The notes below the pieces were generated by a model that saw only the letters and a list, made by a program, of their open reading frames with translations, did no database searches and was not told the DNA's origin. A stretch of 64,000 nucleotides of DNA from Schistosoma mansoni (Eukaryota > Platyhelminthes > Trematoda > Strigeidida > Schistosomatidae), in assembly GCF_000237925.1 (NCBI RefSeq), contig NC_031498.1:28540963-28604962 (forward strand). Reading direction: 5' to 3'. Below, one piece after another: positions 1-10,205 of this stretch. Position numbers and translations under genes: made by a program. How positions within the stretch are numbered: position 1 is the stretch's first letter; every line of letters begins with the position of its first letter.

Positions 1-152
1 TTCATCCTTTTCATATCTGCTTCAATTTCCCGAAGTAATGTGTTCTTTGGCCTTCCTCTTTTCCGCTTCCCTTCCGGATTTCAAGTTAGGGATTGCCTTG
101 TAATGCATATTGGTGATTTCCTTAATGTATGTCCTATCCACTTCCAAGGTGT
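1..152 (-). mobile_element. TAAG-tailed RTE-like retroelement, 3' fragment
   Basis: Read on the minus strand, this matches the end of the reverse-transcriptase ORF found in many other copies here (for example 54857-55398 and 57976-58431). The frame encodes a tract like [11 protein letters not shown]. The fragment is cut by the window edge and has no tail. It is a dead copy. Confidence 0.7.
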
Positions 153-377
153 ATACATAATTCTTTATTAATTAACATCAAATTAACTGGTTAACTGATA
201 TTTTACAGAAAAAAGCCTCATACTATAGTTTCCTGCATTAATAATGACTAGTAGCCAAATACGACTGCACATTGGAAACTTCCGGTGATTTATAATTAAT
301 TGTATATTAACTTATTTTTCATTTCATTTCTTCATATTGATCAATAAAATAATAATGCGTAATGTAAAACTGTATCT

Positions 378-512
378 TCTATGGTAAGCAAAGATGGATA
401 GTGGCTAGCAGTGGAATCCAGGACGCATGTTTCGTCCCATTTGGGACTTGTCAGCTGGATCAGTTGCAGTCCTAAAAACATCAATGAGAAGATACAAACA
501 AACAATACTATG
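378..512 (-). repeat. Sm-alpha SINE fragment with mutated hammerhead
   Basis: The minus strand carries the Sm-alpha 3' half, with a hammerhead core reading CTGACAA where CTGANGA is required, so the ribozyme is probably dead. From about 458 the sequence switches to the plus-strand Sm-alpha tail (the part reading 'cagtcctaaa'). This makes a small fold-back copy. Confidence 0.6.
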
Positions 513-689
513 TATCTTCTATGTTTTATTGCTTAACCAAAAAAGAATTTTTAATGATGAACATAGTTTGCGTAGGGATGCTTTCAATGATGATAGTAAT
601 CAAATGTTACACTTTCAAATGCTTGCTGAATAATCATGTATATTGTTGAGTAACAAGTGTTCTAGTTCTGGTAGTGGTTGAAGAACATA

Positions 690-1195
690 TGGAACTTAAA
701 ACAACTGTCTACAAGACTACATCAAACTCAAAATATTCAATACAAATATCAACATAGTGAGTTCTATTATATGGAACTGAAACTTACAGAACTACCACAA
801 CCATCATCAAAAATGTACAAGTAATTATAAACAATTCTCTACACAAGATACTCAATGTCCACTGACTAAATACCATCAACAACAACCTACTATGGGAGAG
901 AACAAACCAAGTTTCATTTGACGAGGAAATGAGGGAAAGATGTTAGAAGTGTATACAACATGGATTGAAGAACTCATCAAAGTGCATCATGAGACAAGTA
1001 CTAATTTGGAATTCTGAATGGGAACGGGAGAGTGGAATGTCAAAGAACACACTGTGTCGAGAATGGCAAGCAGACATGAAAGAATGAACAGGAACTGGGA
1101 ATAAGTGTGAAGGTATGTTGAAGACAGAGTTGTATGGATGATGAATGTAGGTAGGTTATGTTCCTTCACGAGGAGTAACAGACGTAAGGAAATTA
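690..1195 (+). mobile_element. TAAG-tailed RTE-like retroelement, diverged 3' end
   Basis: This plus-strand copy runs from the 'LLYG(A)ETW'-like segment to the family 3' end, which reads 'gtaacagacgtaagg'. Several stops and frameshifts break the frame. It is one of the older copies in the window. Confidence 0.65.
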
Positions 1196-1211
1196 GTATA
1201 TTTGGCATATG

Positions 1212-1362
1212 GCTAGAAGCGAAAACCAGGGAGCGTATTTCATCCTATTTAAGACTCATCAGCTAAATGTACCTATTTTCCAGTACTGATGTTTACATTG
1301 AAATTCAAGCCTAATACCAGTTGCTTCAAAAACAAGTTCACTATCCATTGAGCCACTAAGTA
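1212..1362 (-). repeat. Degenerate Sm-alpha SINE with hammerhead-like core
   Basis: The minus strand reads in Sm-alpha order: remnants of the A-box region, a B-box-like segment, then CTGATGA, a short stem II, GAAA, and CTC in place of the GTC cleavage triplet. Stem I is poorly kept. From 1363 to about 1790 I see only unrecognised AT-rich DNA. Confidence 0.45.
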
Positions 1363-1789
1363 CAAATGTCTACTATTATTCATCAGATAAGAAGATATTC
1401 GTCAAAGTTTGTAACTTTTAGCTATTTATTATTACTCTTATTCCGATTATTTAACTATGAATTTTGTTGATTTCATTTCATCATAGTGATAAGGTATGTG
1501 AACTTGTATCAATCCATATTCACTTCAAGTTACTCGTTGATTTACGAATAACCGTTCTTTTGATGGATCTTTGGTTGTCGTTTATGAATTCAAATAAAAG
1601 TGTACAACTCTGTAATGAATTACTAAGTTTTGTATTATGCTTAATATATGAGTATTTAAAGCATTGAACGACAACTTCACTATATGTTTAACATATTTAT
1701 GGCGTTACATGGAGCGAATAAATCAAATTATCTAACATTATCTATTCTAAGTGAACCGTATGTTTAGCCTTAACATATTTGTATAATCC

Positions 1790-2245
1790 AGGGAAATTTA
1801 CCAAAGTCAAGACAGTTCTACTATTTGGGGCGGAAGCTTGGAGAACTACGAAGGCCATCATCCAGAAGATACAGGTGTTTATTAACACATGTCTACGCAA
1901 AATACTTGGGATCCGTTGGTCAGACACTATCAACAACAACCTACAGTGGGCGAGAACAAACCAGATTCCATCCAACGGAGGAAGAAGTGCTAGGAGTGGA
2001 TAGGACACACATTGAGAAAAGCACTCAATTGCGTCACAAAGCAAACACTCACATGGTTTCCTCAAGGTCATAGGAGAAGAGGAAGACGAAAGTACACATT
2101 ACTGTGAGAAATGGAGACAGGCATGAGAAGAATGAACAAAAATTGAATGGAACTAGAAAGGAAGGCCGAGGACAGAATGGGTTGGAGAATGCTGGTGAGT
2201 GGCATATGCTCCATTAGGAGTAACAGGCGTAAGTAAGTAACTAGG
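1790..2245 (+). mobile_element. TAAG-tailed RTE-like retroelement, 3' end
   Basis: Translation in shifting frames gives [20 protein letters not shown] and the segment around 'KILGIRWSDTINNN', the C-terminal region of an RTE-like reverse-transcriptase polyprotein. The copy is 5'-truncated and frameshifted. It ends in the tandem tail 'gtaagtaagtaa', a feature of RTE-clade 3' ends. Confidence 0.75.
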
Positions 2246-2357
2246 AATTTACATATGATTTGTTTTTTACTAGTTCATATTCATAACTTTGTTAGAAATC
2301 GAACTCATAAATAAAGAGGTAGTATTGTAACAGTTATGTAACATGGTATATAAATAT

Positions 2358-2668
2358 ATATTTTTTATCAGAAGGGGGTTTCATGGAGATTTTAATAATT
2401 TTATATAGTTGAAATCATTAGTCAATTGAAGTTAGACCACCATGGAAAACCTGGAAGCACTGGACAGCCGTTTCGTCCTATTGTGGGACTGCAGCTCAGT
2501 AGTCTGTCGGTCAAGTGCTCTGGTGCAAGAATGGTAGGTCCTGGGTTCGAATCTGGCGAGGCGGGATCGTAGATGCTCACTGCTGAGGAGTCCCATAATA
2601 GGACGAGTTGGCCGTCCAGTGCTTTCAAGTTTTCCATAGTGGTCTTGCTTCGATTGACTCATGATCTC
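2358..2668 (+). repeat. SINE-B fold-back copy with hammerhead arms
   Basis: The left arm (about 2370-2500) is an inverted copy of the element 3' end and its hammerhead, with the GAAAC core on the minus strand. The rest is the sense body: an A-box-like 'ctcagtagtctg', a B-box 'gggttcgaatc', then a hammerhead with CTGAGGA and GTCC. In this sense arm the GAAAC core reads GAGTT. The two arms therefore differ at the catalytic core. Confidence 0.75.
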
Positions 2669-2795
2669 AAATATATCTTTTTTACTTTTCTGAATTGTCT
2701 TTACTTTTCCAGTAACATCATAGGTTACTTTCATTATATATTTGTATATCATCTTGTGAATAGATTTTCGAATCAATTCGATTCGAAAAAAACAA

Positions 2796-3017
2796 NNNNN
2801 NNNNNNNNNNNNNNNNNNNNNNNNNNNNNNNNNNNNNNNNNNNNNNNNNNNNNNNNNNNNNNNNNNNNNNNNNNNNNNNNNNNNNNNNNNNNNNNNNNNN
2901 NNNNNNNNNNNNNNNNNNNNNNNNNNNNNNNNNNNNNNNNNNNNNNNNNNNNNNNNNNNNNNNNNNNNNNNNNNNNNNNNNNNNNNNNNNNNNNNNNNNN
3001 NNNNNNNNNNNNNNNNN
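2796..3017. other. Assembly gap (N)
   Basis: A run of 222 unresolved bases immediately downstream of a SINE-B copy. Nothing can be said of its content. Confidence 0.99.
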
Positions 3018-3784
3018 TCCACATAAGATTGAGAGAGAAATTTAGAAATGTAAACTAATTTAACTTAAATAAGCGAACCAATCAAAATGTAACTTTCATT
3101 TATCTTATATAAACTACTAACCAACCTTTTGAACGACATCATCAGAAGCAGGACTAATCAACCTTATTTATGAAAAATTTTTCTATACTTTACATTCAAA
3201 CTTTGTTAATGTGTATCCAAGGCATACATACAAGTAGAATACATACCATACCAGAACATACCATACCCATTATTTTAACCGATCGAATAAAACAAACTGT
3301 TTGTTTAGATGTTTACATTTGTATGTTAGTCTCCATATATACATATAGATATGTATTAGTATACGAATATAAGTAGCGAGTAAAGTGTCCCCCCTCCTAT
3401 TTATTAACCAACCTACTTTTCTTTCTATCTATCAGTCCGAGTACAAAATTTTCATTCCAAAAACCAAAAACAAAAAAAAGAAAGAATTATCATAGGTTAA
3501 AAATTATGATTATTGTCATGACGATTATGGATTGGTGAATAAATAATTTACTTATATACTTATATATTGAATTGAATGAAATCGAACCAAGGATACAACT
3601 TTGTGTAGATTTTGAATATTGAATATATACTTACTATATAAGATCATTAATAAGGAAATATTATATGAGTTTCGTCCCTCGGAAACAAAACAATCTCTTC
3701 AGAAATCATTCAATGAAATATATACATTAATACATATCTCTTTTTGAATAAGAATATAATACTACTACTCATAATCATAATAGA
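3018..3784 (+). promoter_or_regulatory. Repeat-poor stretch, candidate Irx 5' flank
   Basis: Unlike most of the window, this stretch holds none of the recognisable SINE or RTE families. It lies directly upstream of a candidate first coding exon (3785). I see AT-rich DNA and no decisive core promoter motif. The promoter role is inferred only from the lack of repeats and the position. Confidence 0.2.
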
Positions 3785-3838
3785 ATGAATACTACTGATA
3801 TACAGTCGATGAAATCAGAATGGAAAACGGATTGCATA
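3785..3838 (+). CDS. irx: Candidate first coding exon of the Irx gene
   Basis: An ATG opens 18 codons (MNTTDIQSMKSEWKTDCI) that end exactly at a strong donor, ATA|GTAAGT. An in-frame stop lies upstream and no earlier ATG follows it. The exon ends in phase 0, which matches the phase in which the next recognised Irx exon (acceptor at 21731) is open. The surrounding DNA is free of the common repeats. Nothing in the peptide is diagnostic, so the link to Irx rests on phase, splice signal and position only. If it is right, the intron would be about 17.9 kb. Confidence 0.25.
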
Positions 3839-3847
3839 GTAAGTACA

Positions 3848-3952
3848 TTATTATTATTACTATTATTATTACTATTATTATTACTATTATTATTATTATT
3901 ATTATTATTAGTAGTAGTAGTAGTAGTAGTAGTAATAGTAGTAGTATTCACT
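3848..3952. repeat. Trinucleotide microsatellite (TTA/CTA then GTA)
   Basis: TTA/CTA trinucleotides pass into about ten GTA repeats. The tract lies just downstream of the candidate first-exon donor. The leucine/valine-rich translation of this stretch is a product of the repeat and is not a gene. Confidence 0.9.
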
Positions 3953-4105
3953 ATGAATGTTCGGTTTGATAATTTTAAATCAAATTAAGTATTTGAGTGG
4001 AGAATTTATGTTAATAATATATTTTCAGAAGGGTCTTTTTGTGGAGACTTTAGTAACTTCCTTATATAGTTGAAATCATGAGTCAATTAAAGTTAGACCA
4101 CCATC

Positions 4106-4499
4106 ACTGGTGGCCTGCTTAAGCATCTGGGCTACCTGTTCCTGTTATCTAGATATTTCAACAACTTATCTAATTTTGTTTGTTTTAATACATCATTATG
4201 GCTATTAATCGCACAACCTATTCAGGTGCGTTTCTGAAAAAAGTGTATAACCTTTCGCTGTAAAGGTTACAGAAGGCCTAATCAGAGATATCATGGTTGC
4301 TGACAATATATAGTAAAAAGAATGTACAATATTCAGATTTCCATTGACTAGACTGCTTACTTTTAACTGGCGATCACTCAATATTTAACGTCAGGATCGA
4401 TGAAGAAGTAAGAAACAGAAACTTGTTGAAATATATTGTGCTGAGAATTTCTTATTGTACTATAAATATAATGTTGAATAAAACTAATAATAATAATAA
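4106..4499 (+). mobile_element. Repeat D, complete-looking copy
   Basis: About 390 bp beginning 'tggtggcctgcttaagcatc' and ending in an (AAT)n tail. The same unit occurs on plus at 51327-51712 and on minus at 6288-6680, 24401-24793 and 52283-52674. It is likely the 3' end of, or a non-autonomous relative of, a retroelement with a TAA-type tail. I do not recognise the family. Confidence 0.65.
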
Positions 4500-4604
4500 A
4501 ACATGGAAGCACTGGACAGCCAACTCGTCCTATTGCGGAACTCCTCAGTAGTGCGCATCCACGATAAATAGTAATAATATAGTAATTTTATAGTTGAAAT
4601 CATA

Positions 4605-4645
4605 CTGAAGAGTCCCACAATAAGACGAAACAGCTGTCCAGTGCT
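4605..4645 (+). ncRNA. SINE-B hammerhead motif, nearly intact core
   Basis: The core reads CTGAAGA, stem II GTCC/AGAC with loop CACAATA, GAAA, then CAGCTGTC and CAGTGC. The first pair of stem II and the catalytic core are kept. The 5' strand of stem I is lost because the copy starts at the fold-back junction. Self-cleavage in isolation is doubtful. Confidence 0.5.
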
Positions 4646-4894
4646 TCCAGGTTTTCCATGGTAGTCTAGCTTTAATTGATTCATGATTTCAACTATAATG
4701 GATTTTAATTACTTCACTTTAATTAATTCACTTAAAATCTATTTAGTTAATAAGATGACTATAATTAATGGTGAAGAGAAAGATTTATGATTAAAACATT
4801 TGGATTTTAACAATTAGATTGCAAGTTAGAATCCGACAATGATTATTTCATTTTGAATACTTGTATGGTACATGAAAAATTGTGAGTGGAAACC

Positions 4895-5430
4895 AGTTAT
4901 ATGAACCAGTGCTAAGTGAAGTTGATGAGATCATGAATCTTCATCGACTGGGATGGTTAGGCCACGTGTTACGTATGCCTGAACACCGATTACCAGGACG
5001 CGCAATGTTGACTAGTATTGGGGATAGTTAGAAGAGAGTTAGGGGCGGTCAAACCGAAACGTAGCATCAGAGCATGAAGTCACTAACTTCTAGTCTGAGC
5101 CATGTTGGTAGATGCAAACTACTTGGTCGGGGTCCTCATGACTATCGTAACCAATGGTTGGAGACTCTGGGTGACATGGCTGAGAATCGATCACAATGGA
5201 GTCGGTGTGTACACTCTTTATCTTCCCTTAAACTGTGAGATTAAAATTGCTTCATATCTGTCTTCCTTCCTATACTATATCCTTATATACAATCTTTCTT
5301 TTATATATTACCACCACTAAATTAACTACTATGAATTCGGTGTTCATCTTATTGTGCTAACAAGGTATGGCAACTTGGATCGATGCATTTATGTGCCTGG
5401 TCCTATGTTTTAGCTGACTGACTGACTGAA
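4895..5430 (+). mobile_element. TGAC-tailed RTE element, 5'-truncated 3' end
   Basis: This is the plus-strand match to the C-terminus of the full-length element at 59711-63657. It includes the segment LHRLGWLGHVLRMPEHRLPG, then frameshifts and stops, the 3' UTR and the terminal 'gctgactgactgactgaa' repeat. It is a dead-on-arrival insertion. Confidence 0.8.
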
Positions 5431-5927
5431 GTTGTCTGAAACAAATATCTATATCAGATAGTAAACAAGTGTTGTTCAAATTCCCTCATGAATGTTTTAT
5501 TCATATTTGATATTTCTTAATAGTATCCTAACATAATCCCACACAAAGTTGAATCCAGAGTTGTTAGAGGTTGTGGTAAGTACGATATGAGAATAATTGG
5601 AATGAGTCTGATTGACTCTGATATCCAAAGAATTGGATTCCAGCCTCTGGTAGATTGATTTCCTCTATATAAGAATCAAGCACCGTGATATTAATTTGTT
5701 GACAGATAACTAACCTTTTTCATAAACTTCAGTATTAAATAATGTAAAATTAATTACACTTCAGTGAACAGTCGGTAAAACTTTTTAATGTGAACTATTC
5801 ACTTTAAAATTAACTACTAATTATGTAAAGGAATTAAAACAAAAGAGGTCTGATGGTGTCAGTCCACGTTGGAGCCATAGTCTTAACTTATTTAAACGAT
5901 CGAATATTTTATAATTTTCCATAGTTT

Positions 5928-6262
5928 AAAGCGTGATTCAATTGAATCTAGACCACCATAGAAAACCTGGAAGCACTGGACGGCCAACTCGTCCTATTAT
6001 GGGACTCCTCAACAATGCTCATCCACGATCCCGCACTCGCGAAATTCGAGCCCAGGACCTACCACTCTCGCGCCAGAGCACTTGACCGATAGATCACTGA
6101 GCCGGCATCCAACGGTGCACGCTGACTTCAGGAGATCCACGAAATTCGGACCAAACGGCCGTCCAGTGCTTCCAGGTTTTCCATAGTGGTCTAGCTTCAA
6201 TTGACTAACGCTATCAACTACGAAAATACTGAAATATCCACAAAACCCCTTCTGATCTGTTT
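5928..6262 (-). repeat. SINE-B fold-back copy
   Basis: The minus-strand body keeps the B-box region ('gttcgaa' family) and an arm with the GAGTT-type core. A short plus-strand arm (6150-6245) begins inside the hammerhead at 'aaacggccgtcc'. The copy ends in the terminal motif 'ccacaaaaccccttctgat'. Confidence 0.75.
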
Positions 6263-6287
6263 TATAATTTCCGTAGAATATTACTTT

Positions 6288-6680
6288 ATTATTATTATTA
6301 GTTACTTTATCGAATATTATATTTATGGTACAATATAGAATTCTAAGCACAATGTATTTCAACAAGTTCCCGTTTCTTACTTCTTCGTCGATCCTGACGA
6401 TAAATATTAAATGATCGCCATTTAGATGTTAGCAATCCAGTCAATCGACATCTGAATAACGTACATTCTTTTCGCTGCATATTGCCAGCAACCACGATAT
6501 CATTGATTAGGTCTTTTGTAACCTTTACAGTGATAGGTTGTACACTTTTCACAAATGCACCTGATTAGCTTGTGCGATTGTTACATATACTGATGTATTA
6601 ATACAAACAAAATTAGAACACTTGTTGAAATATCTAGATGACAGGAACAGGTAGCCCAGATATTTAAACAGGCCGCCAAT
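6288..6680 (-). mobile_element. Repeat D copy
   Basis: This minus-strand copy has its tail near 6288 ('attattattatta') and its head near 6680 ('aggccgcc'). In the element sense, an open stretch of about 70 codons includes CRLTGLLTSKWRSF and RRRSKKRELVEI. This may be a fossil C-terminus of a retroelement ORF, but I cannot assign it to a family. Confidence 0.6.
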
Positions 6681-6839
6681 ATAGTACATAATATTACTCA
6701 TGTAACAATGAAACGTTTCAGAGGTCAGCCTCATTTATACATAACTCATCTGTAATTAAAGATAAAGCAAAGACAATTTAAGGTGAAAAGAATTTTCTTC
6801 TTACTGGTTTCTCCTGCTAATGCTGTACGATCATGTCGT

Positions 6840-7090
6840 TATATAAGTATCTATGGTAAAGTGGATGGATGTTGCATAATTTCAAAAGTGATTGACTTGT
6901 CATCTGACTATAGACTTTCCCATCGAATTATCAACGAGTAGAATTCATTACCTCAGCACGTGGTTGATGCTCCATCCATCGACTCTTTCAAAAGAAAGTT
7001 GGATCATCTGAGAGACCATCATCACCAGGACTAACACAGGCCATCAAGCCTCCTATCCTTTCCAAACTGGAACTGAAACATTAAAATGAA
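6840..7090 (+). mobile_element. CR1/L2-type LINE 3' remnant
   Basis: The plus-strand frame reads NSLPQHVVDAPSIDSFKRKL followed by DHLRDHHHQD and a stop. 'WNSLP..VV.APS...FK..LD' is the usual C-terminus of CR1, L2 and jockey-like reverse-transcriptase proteins. The expected Trp before NSLP is an in-frame TAG. Only the last 40 or so codons are recognisable. Confidence 0.7.
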
Positions 7091-7464
7091 AAATAGATCA
7101 TAAATGAAAAAATGGTTTATAGTTCAGAAATAGGAGAGACAATTTTGTATTTGTTAGATATATGGAAACAATAACTATGAGAAATTGTAAGAGAGTAATC
7201 ATAAGTGCAAAGTTCAGGCTTCAAACTAATGGTGCTCATTTTAAACTAATTCATTTGAATTCGTAAATTATTTTGAAAGATACTTCTATCGAGGCAACTT
7301 GACTAGGATTGATGAGATGTTTTTTCAATTGAGCTAATGTTTCTCCCCCTTATTTCCTTTTTAAAAACGACACAAGGTAAACCGTTTGTTTGCAGCCAAC
7401 CCAAGTTGTTCTCTTTGGATTGTTACATAATTTTATGACACCTGAAAATAATTTCGATTATTTT

Positions 7465-7745
7465 TAAAATCAAATGGGCGTTTTGTGAAGATTTTAGTAA
7501 TTTTATGTTTGGAATCATAAGTCAATTGAAGCTAGACCACTATGGAAAACATGGGAGCCAGCTCAGTGGTTCTAAAGGTTAAGTACTCGCGCGCGCGAAA
7601 CTGATAGGTCCTGGGTTCGAATCTCGTGAGGCGGGATCGTGGATTCGCACCACTGGGGAGCCTCACAATCGGACGAGTTGGCCGTCCAGTATTTCCAGGT
7701 TTTTCATGATGGTCTAATTTCAATTGACTCATGATCTCAACTATT
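7465..7745 (+). repeat. SINE-B fold-back copy
   Basis: A short inverted left arm (7470-7555) joins the sense body at the A-box-like 'agctcagtgg'. The body continues through the B-box 'gggttcgaatctcg' to a hammerhead whose first motif is damaged (CTGGGGA) and whose core reads GAGTT. The ribozyme is inactive by sequence. The stretch 7091-7464 shows no recognised feature. Confidence 0.75.
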
Positions 7746-8152
7746 GATATAAACTATTATTTAATTAGTCATTTAAGGGTGTTTTTTTATATTTCTTTTA
7801 AGGGAATTAACTTTTGTTTAGGTAATTTTTTCCCCTTAACTTGACCTTTTATTATACAGTTACTATGTATACTTTATATTAGTCTTAGAAAAATAAACAA
7901 ATAAATAAAAGTTTCCATCTGTCTGTTATTTCAATGCCAGTAATAAGGTGACCTGATGATAGAAAGTAGATACATATATAAATTGAAGAAAGAAAAAAGT
8001 CATTTGAATTTTAATAGTTTACATCTTGAACTGACCTTAGTTAGACAAAATAATCAACAATCTATATCAACACCTCTTATAAGAATACAACTTTTTGTTG
8101 TTGTTGTTGTTGTTTACATATATACATTAAATTAATCAAGTATTCTATTTAT

Positions 8153-8290
8153 TATCAGAAGGGGTTGTTGTGAAGATTTAGGGACTCCTCAGAAGTGCTG
8201 AGGAGTTTCACAATAGAACGAAACGGCCGTCCAGTGCTTCCAGGTTTTCCCTGGTGGTCTAGCTTCAATTGACTCACGCTTTCAACTATT
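8153..8290 (+). repeat. Short SINE-B fold-back copy
   Basis: The left end carries the inverted terminal motif 'atcagaaggggttg'. The copy then jumps to a small hairpin built from both hammerhead orientations, and ends with the sense 3' arm. The tRNA-like body is missing. The stretch 7746-8152 is AT-rich and has no recognised feature. Confidence 0.7.
8198..8237 (+). ncRNA. SINE-B hammerhead core with re-paired stem II
   Basis: The core has CTGAGGA, GAAA and GTC. Stem II is GTTT/GAAC instead of GTCC/GGAC. One C-G pair has become T-A, another has become a T-G wobble, and pairing is kept. The 5' strand of stem I is lost at the fold-back junction. Confidence 0.45.
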
Positions 8291-8750
8291 CTATTTATAA
8301 TATGACTTATTATTTACCCATGAAACTATGCATGTAAACACAATTTATTTTATTAGTGTTTCATTGATGATGATGATTCAATAGATCTTCCACTGGCGAC
8401 AACTATTTCTTAAAATATATTTAGATTTATATACTTTATATCCCCAACCAACCTTAGGTGGACAAGCACTGAAAACTAGGAAGCAATGGACAGCTGTTTC
8501 GTCTTATTATACTTGTCTAATTTTACCTTAGAATTGACAAAAATACGGTTTCAGATTCGTCATCATGAGACCAGTTGACTTCGTCAGGATTATTTCCGAT
8601 TTGATGATGCTTAAATATTTTTAGTTCTATAATTAAATACCAGTTATCCTACTTACTAAGGTCAACACCTGAATATTATTGGATCAACAAAGTATAGATT
8701 TGATTTGGTTGTTAAACAAGAAAAATTCTTTGATAATTTTGATTATTACT

Positions 8751-8790
8751 CTGAAGAAGTCCCGACAAGTTTTCTGGACGAAACGTTGGG
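8751..8790 (+). ncRNA. Hammerhead-like motif, possibly Penelope-type
   Basis: CTGAAGA is followed by AGTCC, a 13-nt loop, GGAC and GAAAC, a third hammerhead-like arrangement distinct from the two SINEs. Penelope-like retroelements are known to carry hammerheads of this general form. I cannot find a clear stem III or cleavage triplet, so this may be a truncated relic or chance. The flanks (8440-8700) hold only a SINE-B-like scrap near 8467-8510. Confidence 0.3.
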
Positions 8791-8865
8791 ATTATGTAAA
8801 TTTCAATCGCCCTATCTCTATCAAACTATTCATTTTAATATTGACGAATACTCTTATTATTTTCT

Positions 8866-9057
8866 TACGCCTGTTACCTCTTATAGAGGAGCATAGACCA
8901 CCCACAACCATCCTCTATCCAACTCTATCCTGATCAATTTTCTTCAAATATTTCCACTTTCTATTCATTCTTTTTATGTCTACCTTCAGTTCCCAACGCA
9001 GTGTGTTCTTTGGCCCTCCTCTTTACTGTTTCTCTTCAGGATTTCAAGTTAGTGTAT
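8866..9057 (-). mobile_element. TAAG-tailed RTE-like retroelement, 3' fragment
   Basis: The minus-strand 3' terminus ('cttacgcctgttacc' on plus) is joined to about 180 bp of the degraded C-terminal coding region. The tail is reduced to one repeat. The stretch 9058-9489 shows nothing recognisable. Confidence 0.65.
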
Positions 9058-9489
9058 AAATAACAGTGGCCTCAAAAAAGGGTCTTAATATAATTTTCTT
9101 GTTCTGAATAAGAATTATATATATTTACCTGTTCTTACAAGCTTCTACACTAAATGTATAAGAGATCATGTTTAGATCACTTGAATTAAACAATTTACTT
9201 ATTAGTAAATTCATATTAGATAAATAGAAAAAATGCTTAGTGATTATTAAACATAACAGGTAAACTAATTCCACAATATCTTCCCATTACATAGTTACTA
9301 GTTTTTGATTGTTAAACCAAAACCTATGAGCATAAATACTTATGTGTGATTCAAGCTTTCCTCGACCTTATATTTCATATATAGTAGCATATAAGTAATA
9401 CGATTACCTAATCAAAAAGTTACTATATCAATATTTAGGTAAGTAAGTAATTAATGACATTTCAAATTGAAATGTACCCATAGAACAAC

Positions 9490-9660
9490 ATCATGGTTAT
9501 AGCTCAGTGGACAATGCGTTATATATTTGGAGTAAAAAGTTTTACGTTCAGATCCCATTGTGAACATTAATACTGAATGATAAGTACATCCAATTGATGA
9601 GTATCACATATGACGAAGCAAGCATTCTAGATCTCACTGTTATTCATATTCTATTTATTC
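9490..9660 (+). repeat. Degenerate Sm-alpha SINE
   Basis: The order of elements is right for Sm-alpha: A-box-like 'tagctcagtgg', a weak B-box 'gttcagatcccattg', then 'gtacatccaattgatgag' and 'gacgaagc'. The hammerhead is no longer intact. Confidence 0.4.
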
Positions 9661-9767
9661 TATTAAATATGTAATTCATTGTTGAAAAGTATCTTCAAAT
9701 CATATAAAATCTTCATAGAACTATCTGAGTAGATAAAGTATAAGACCAGATATAACAATAATAATAT

Positions 9768-10205
9768 ACTATCAAAAGGGGTTTGGTGGATATTATAGTA
9801 ATTTTAATAGTTGAGATCATGAATCAATTGAACCTAGACCACCATGAAAAACCTGGAAACTGACTGGCTCCATGAGGTATTTCCTGGAGTTCTAGCGAGA
9901 AGCAGTAACCAGTAGAGTTCAACCAGGTCTGTGGTGAGATATCACCTCACTGAAGACATTGATGAAATGGTTGCTCAACTTCGTGAATTGGTTGAAGTTA
10001 GACATTAACACCGTTGGATGCCAGCCAGCTCAGTGGTCTGTCGGTTAAGTGCTCGCGTGCTAGACTGATAGGTGTTGGGCTGGAATCTCACAAGGCGGGA
10101 TGATGGATGCGCACTGCTGAGGAGTTCCACACTGTGACGAAACGACCGTCCAGTGCTTCCAGGTCTTCCATGGTGGTCTAGCTTCAATTGATTCATAATC
10201 TCAAC
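9768..10205 (+). repeat. SINE-B, near full-length sense copy with inverted left arm
   Basis: A short inverted 3' end (9775-9862) is fused to an almost complete sense unit: head ('gactggctccatgaggtat'), tRNA-like A-box ('cagctcagtggtctg'), a weakened B-box, hammerhead and 3' end. Unlike most body-linked arms here, this one keeps GAAAC. It holds the best-preserved SINE-B ribozyme in the window (10111-10156). Confidence 0.8.
10111..10156 (+). ncRNA. Hammerhead ribozyme (SINE-B), best preserved copy
   Basis: Stem I GCACTG (10111-10116) pairs with CAGTGC (10151-10156) over six bases. The core CTGAGGA is at 10117-10123 and GAAA at 10139-10142. The cleavage triplet GTC is at 10148-10150, with predicted cleavage after 10150. 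Stem II is weakened: G-C, T-A and one wobble. Stem III is the short near-palindrome ACGACCGT, as in other SINE-borne type I hammerheads. Confidence 0.65.

Larger units (their letters stand above)
4018..4700. repeat. SINE-B fold-back copy split by repeat D
   Basis: The minus-strand SINE-B 3' end runs 4018-4105 and resumes at 4500-4566 after a plus-strand repeat D. The resumed part carries the minus-strand hammerhead arm with GAGTT. A plus-strand arm follows at 4600-4700 with a GAAAC core. The break falls at 'gaccaccat', which is partly repeated after the D tail, so D is the younger insertion. Confidence 0.75.

Noticed and set aside
3124-3150. CATCATCAGAAG motif as a Penelope-type hammerhead relic
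   Set aside because: No GGAC/GAAA partner or stem nearby. Too short to support.
3785-3988. 67-codon open frame with poly-Leu and poly-Val
   Set aside because: Beyond codon 18 the frame only reads through a TTA/GTA microsatellite. The first 18 codons are kept as a possible exon, not the rest.
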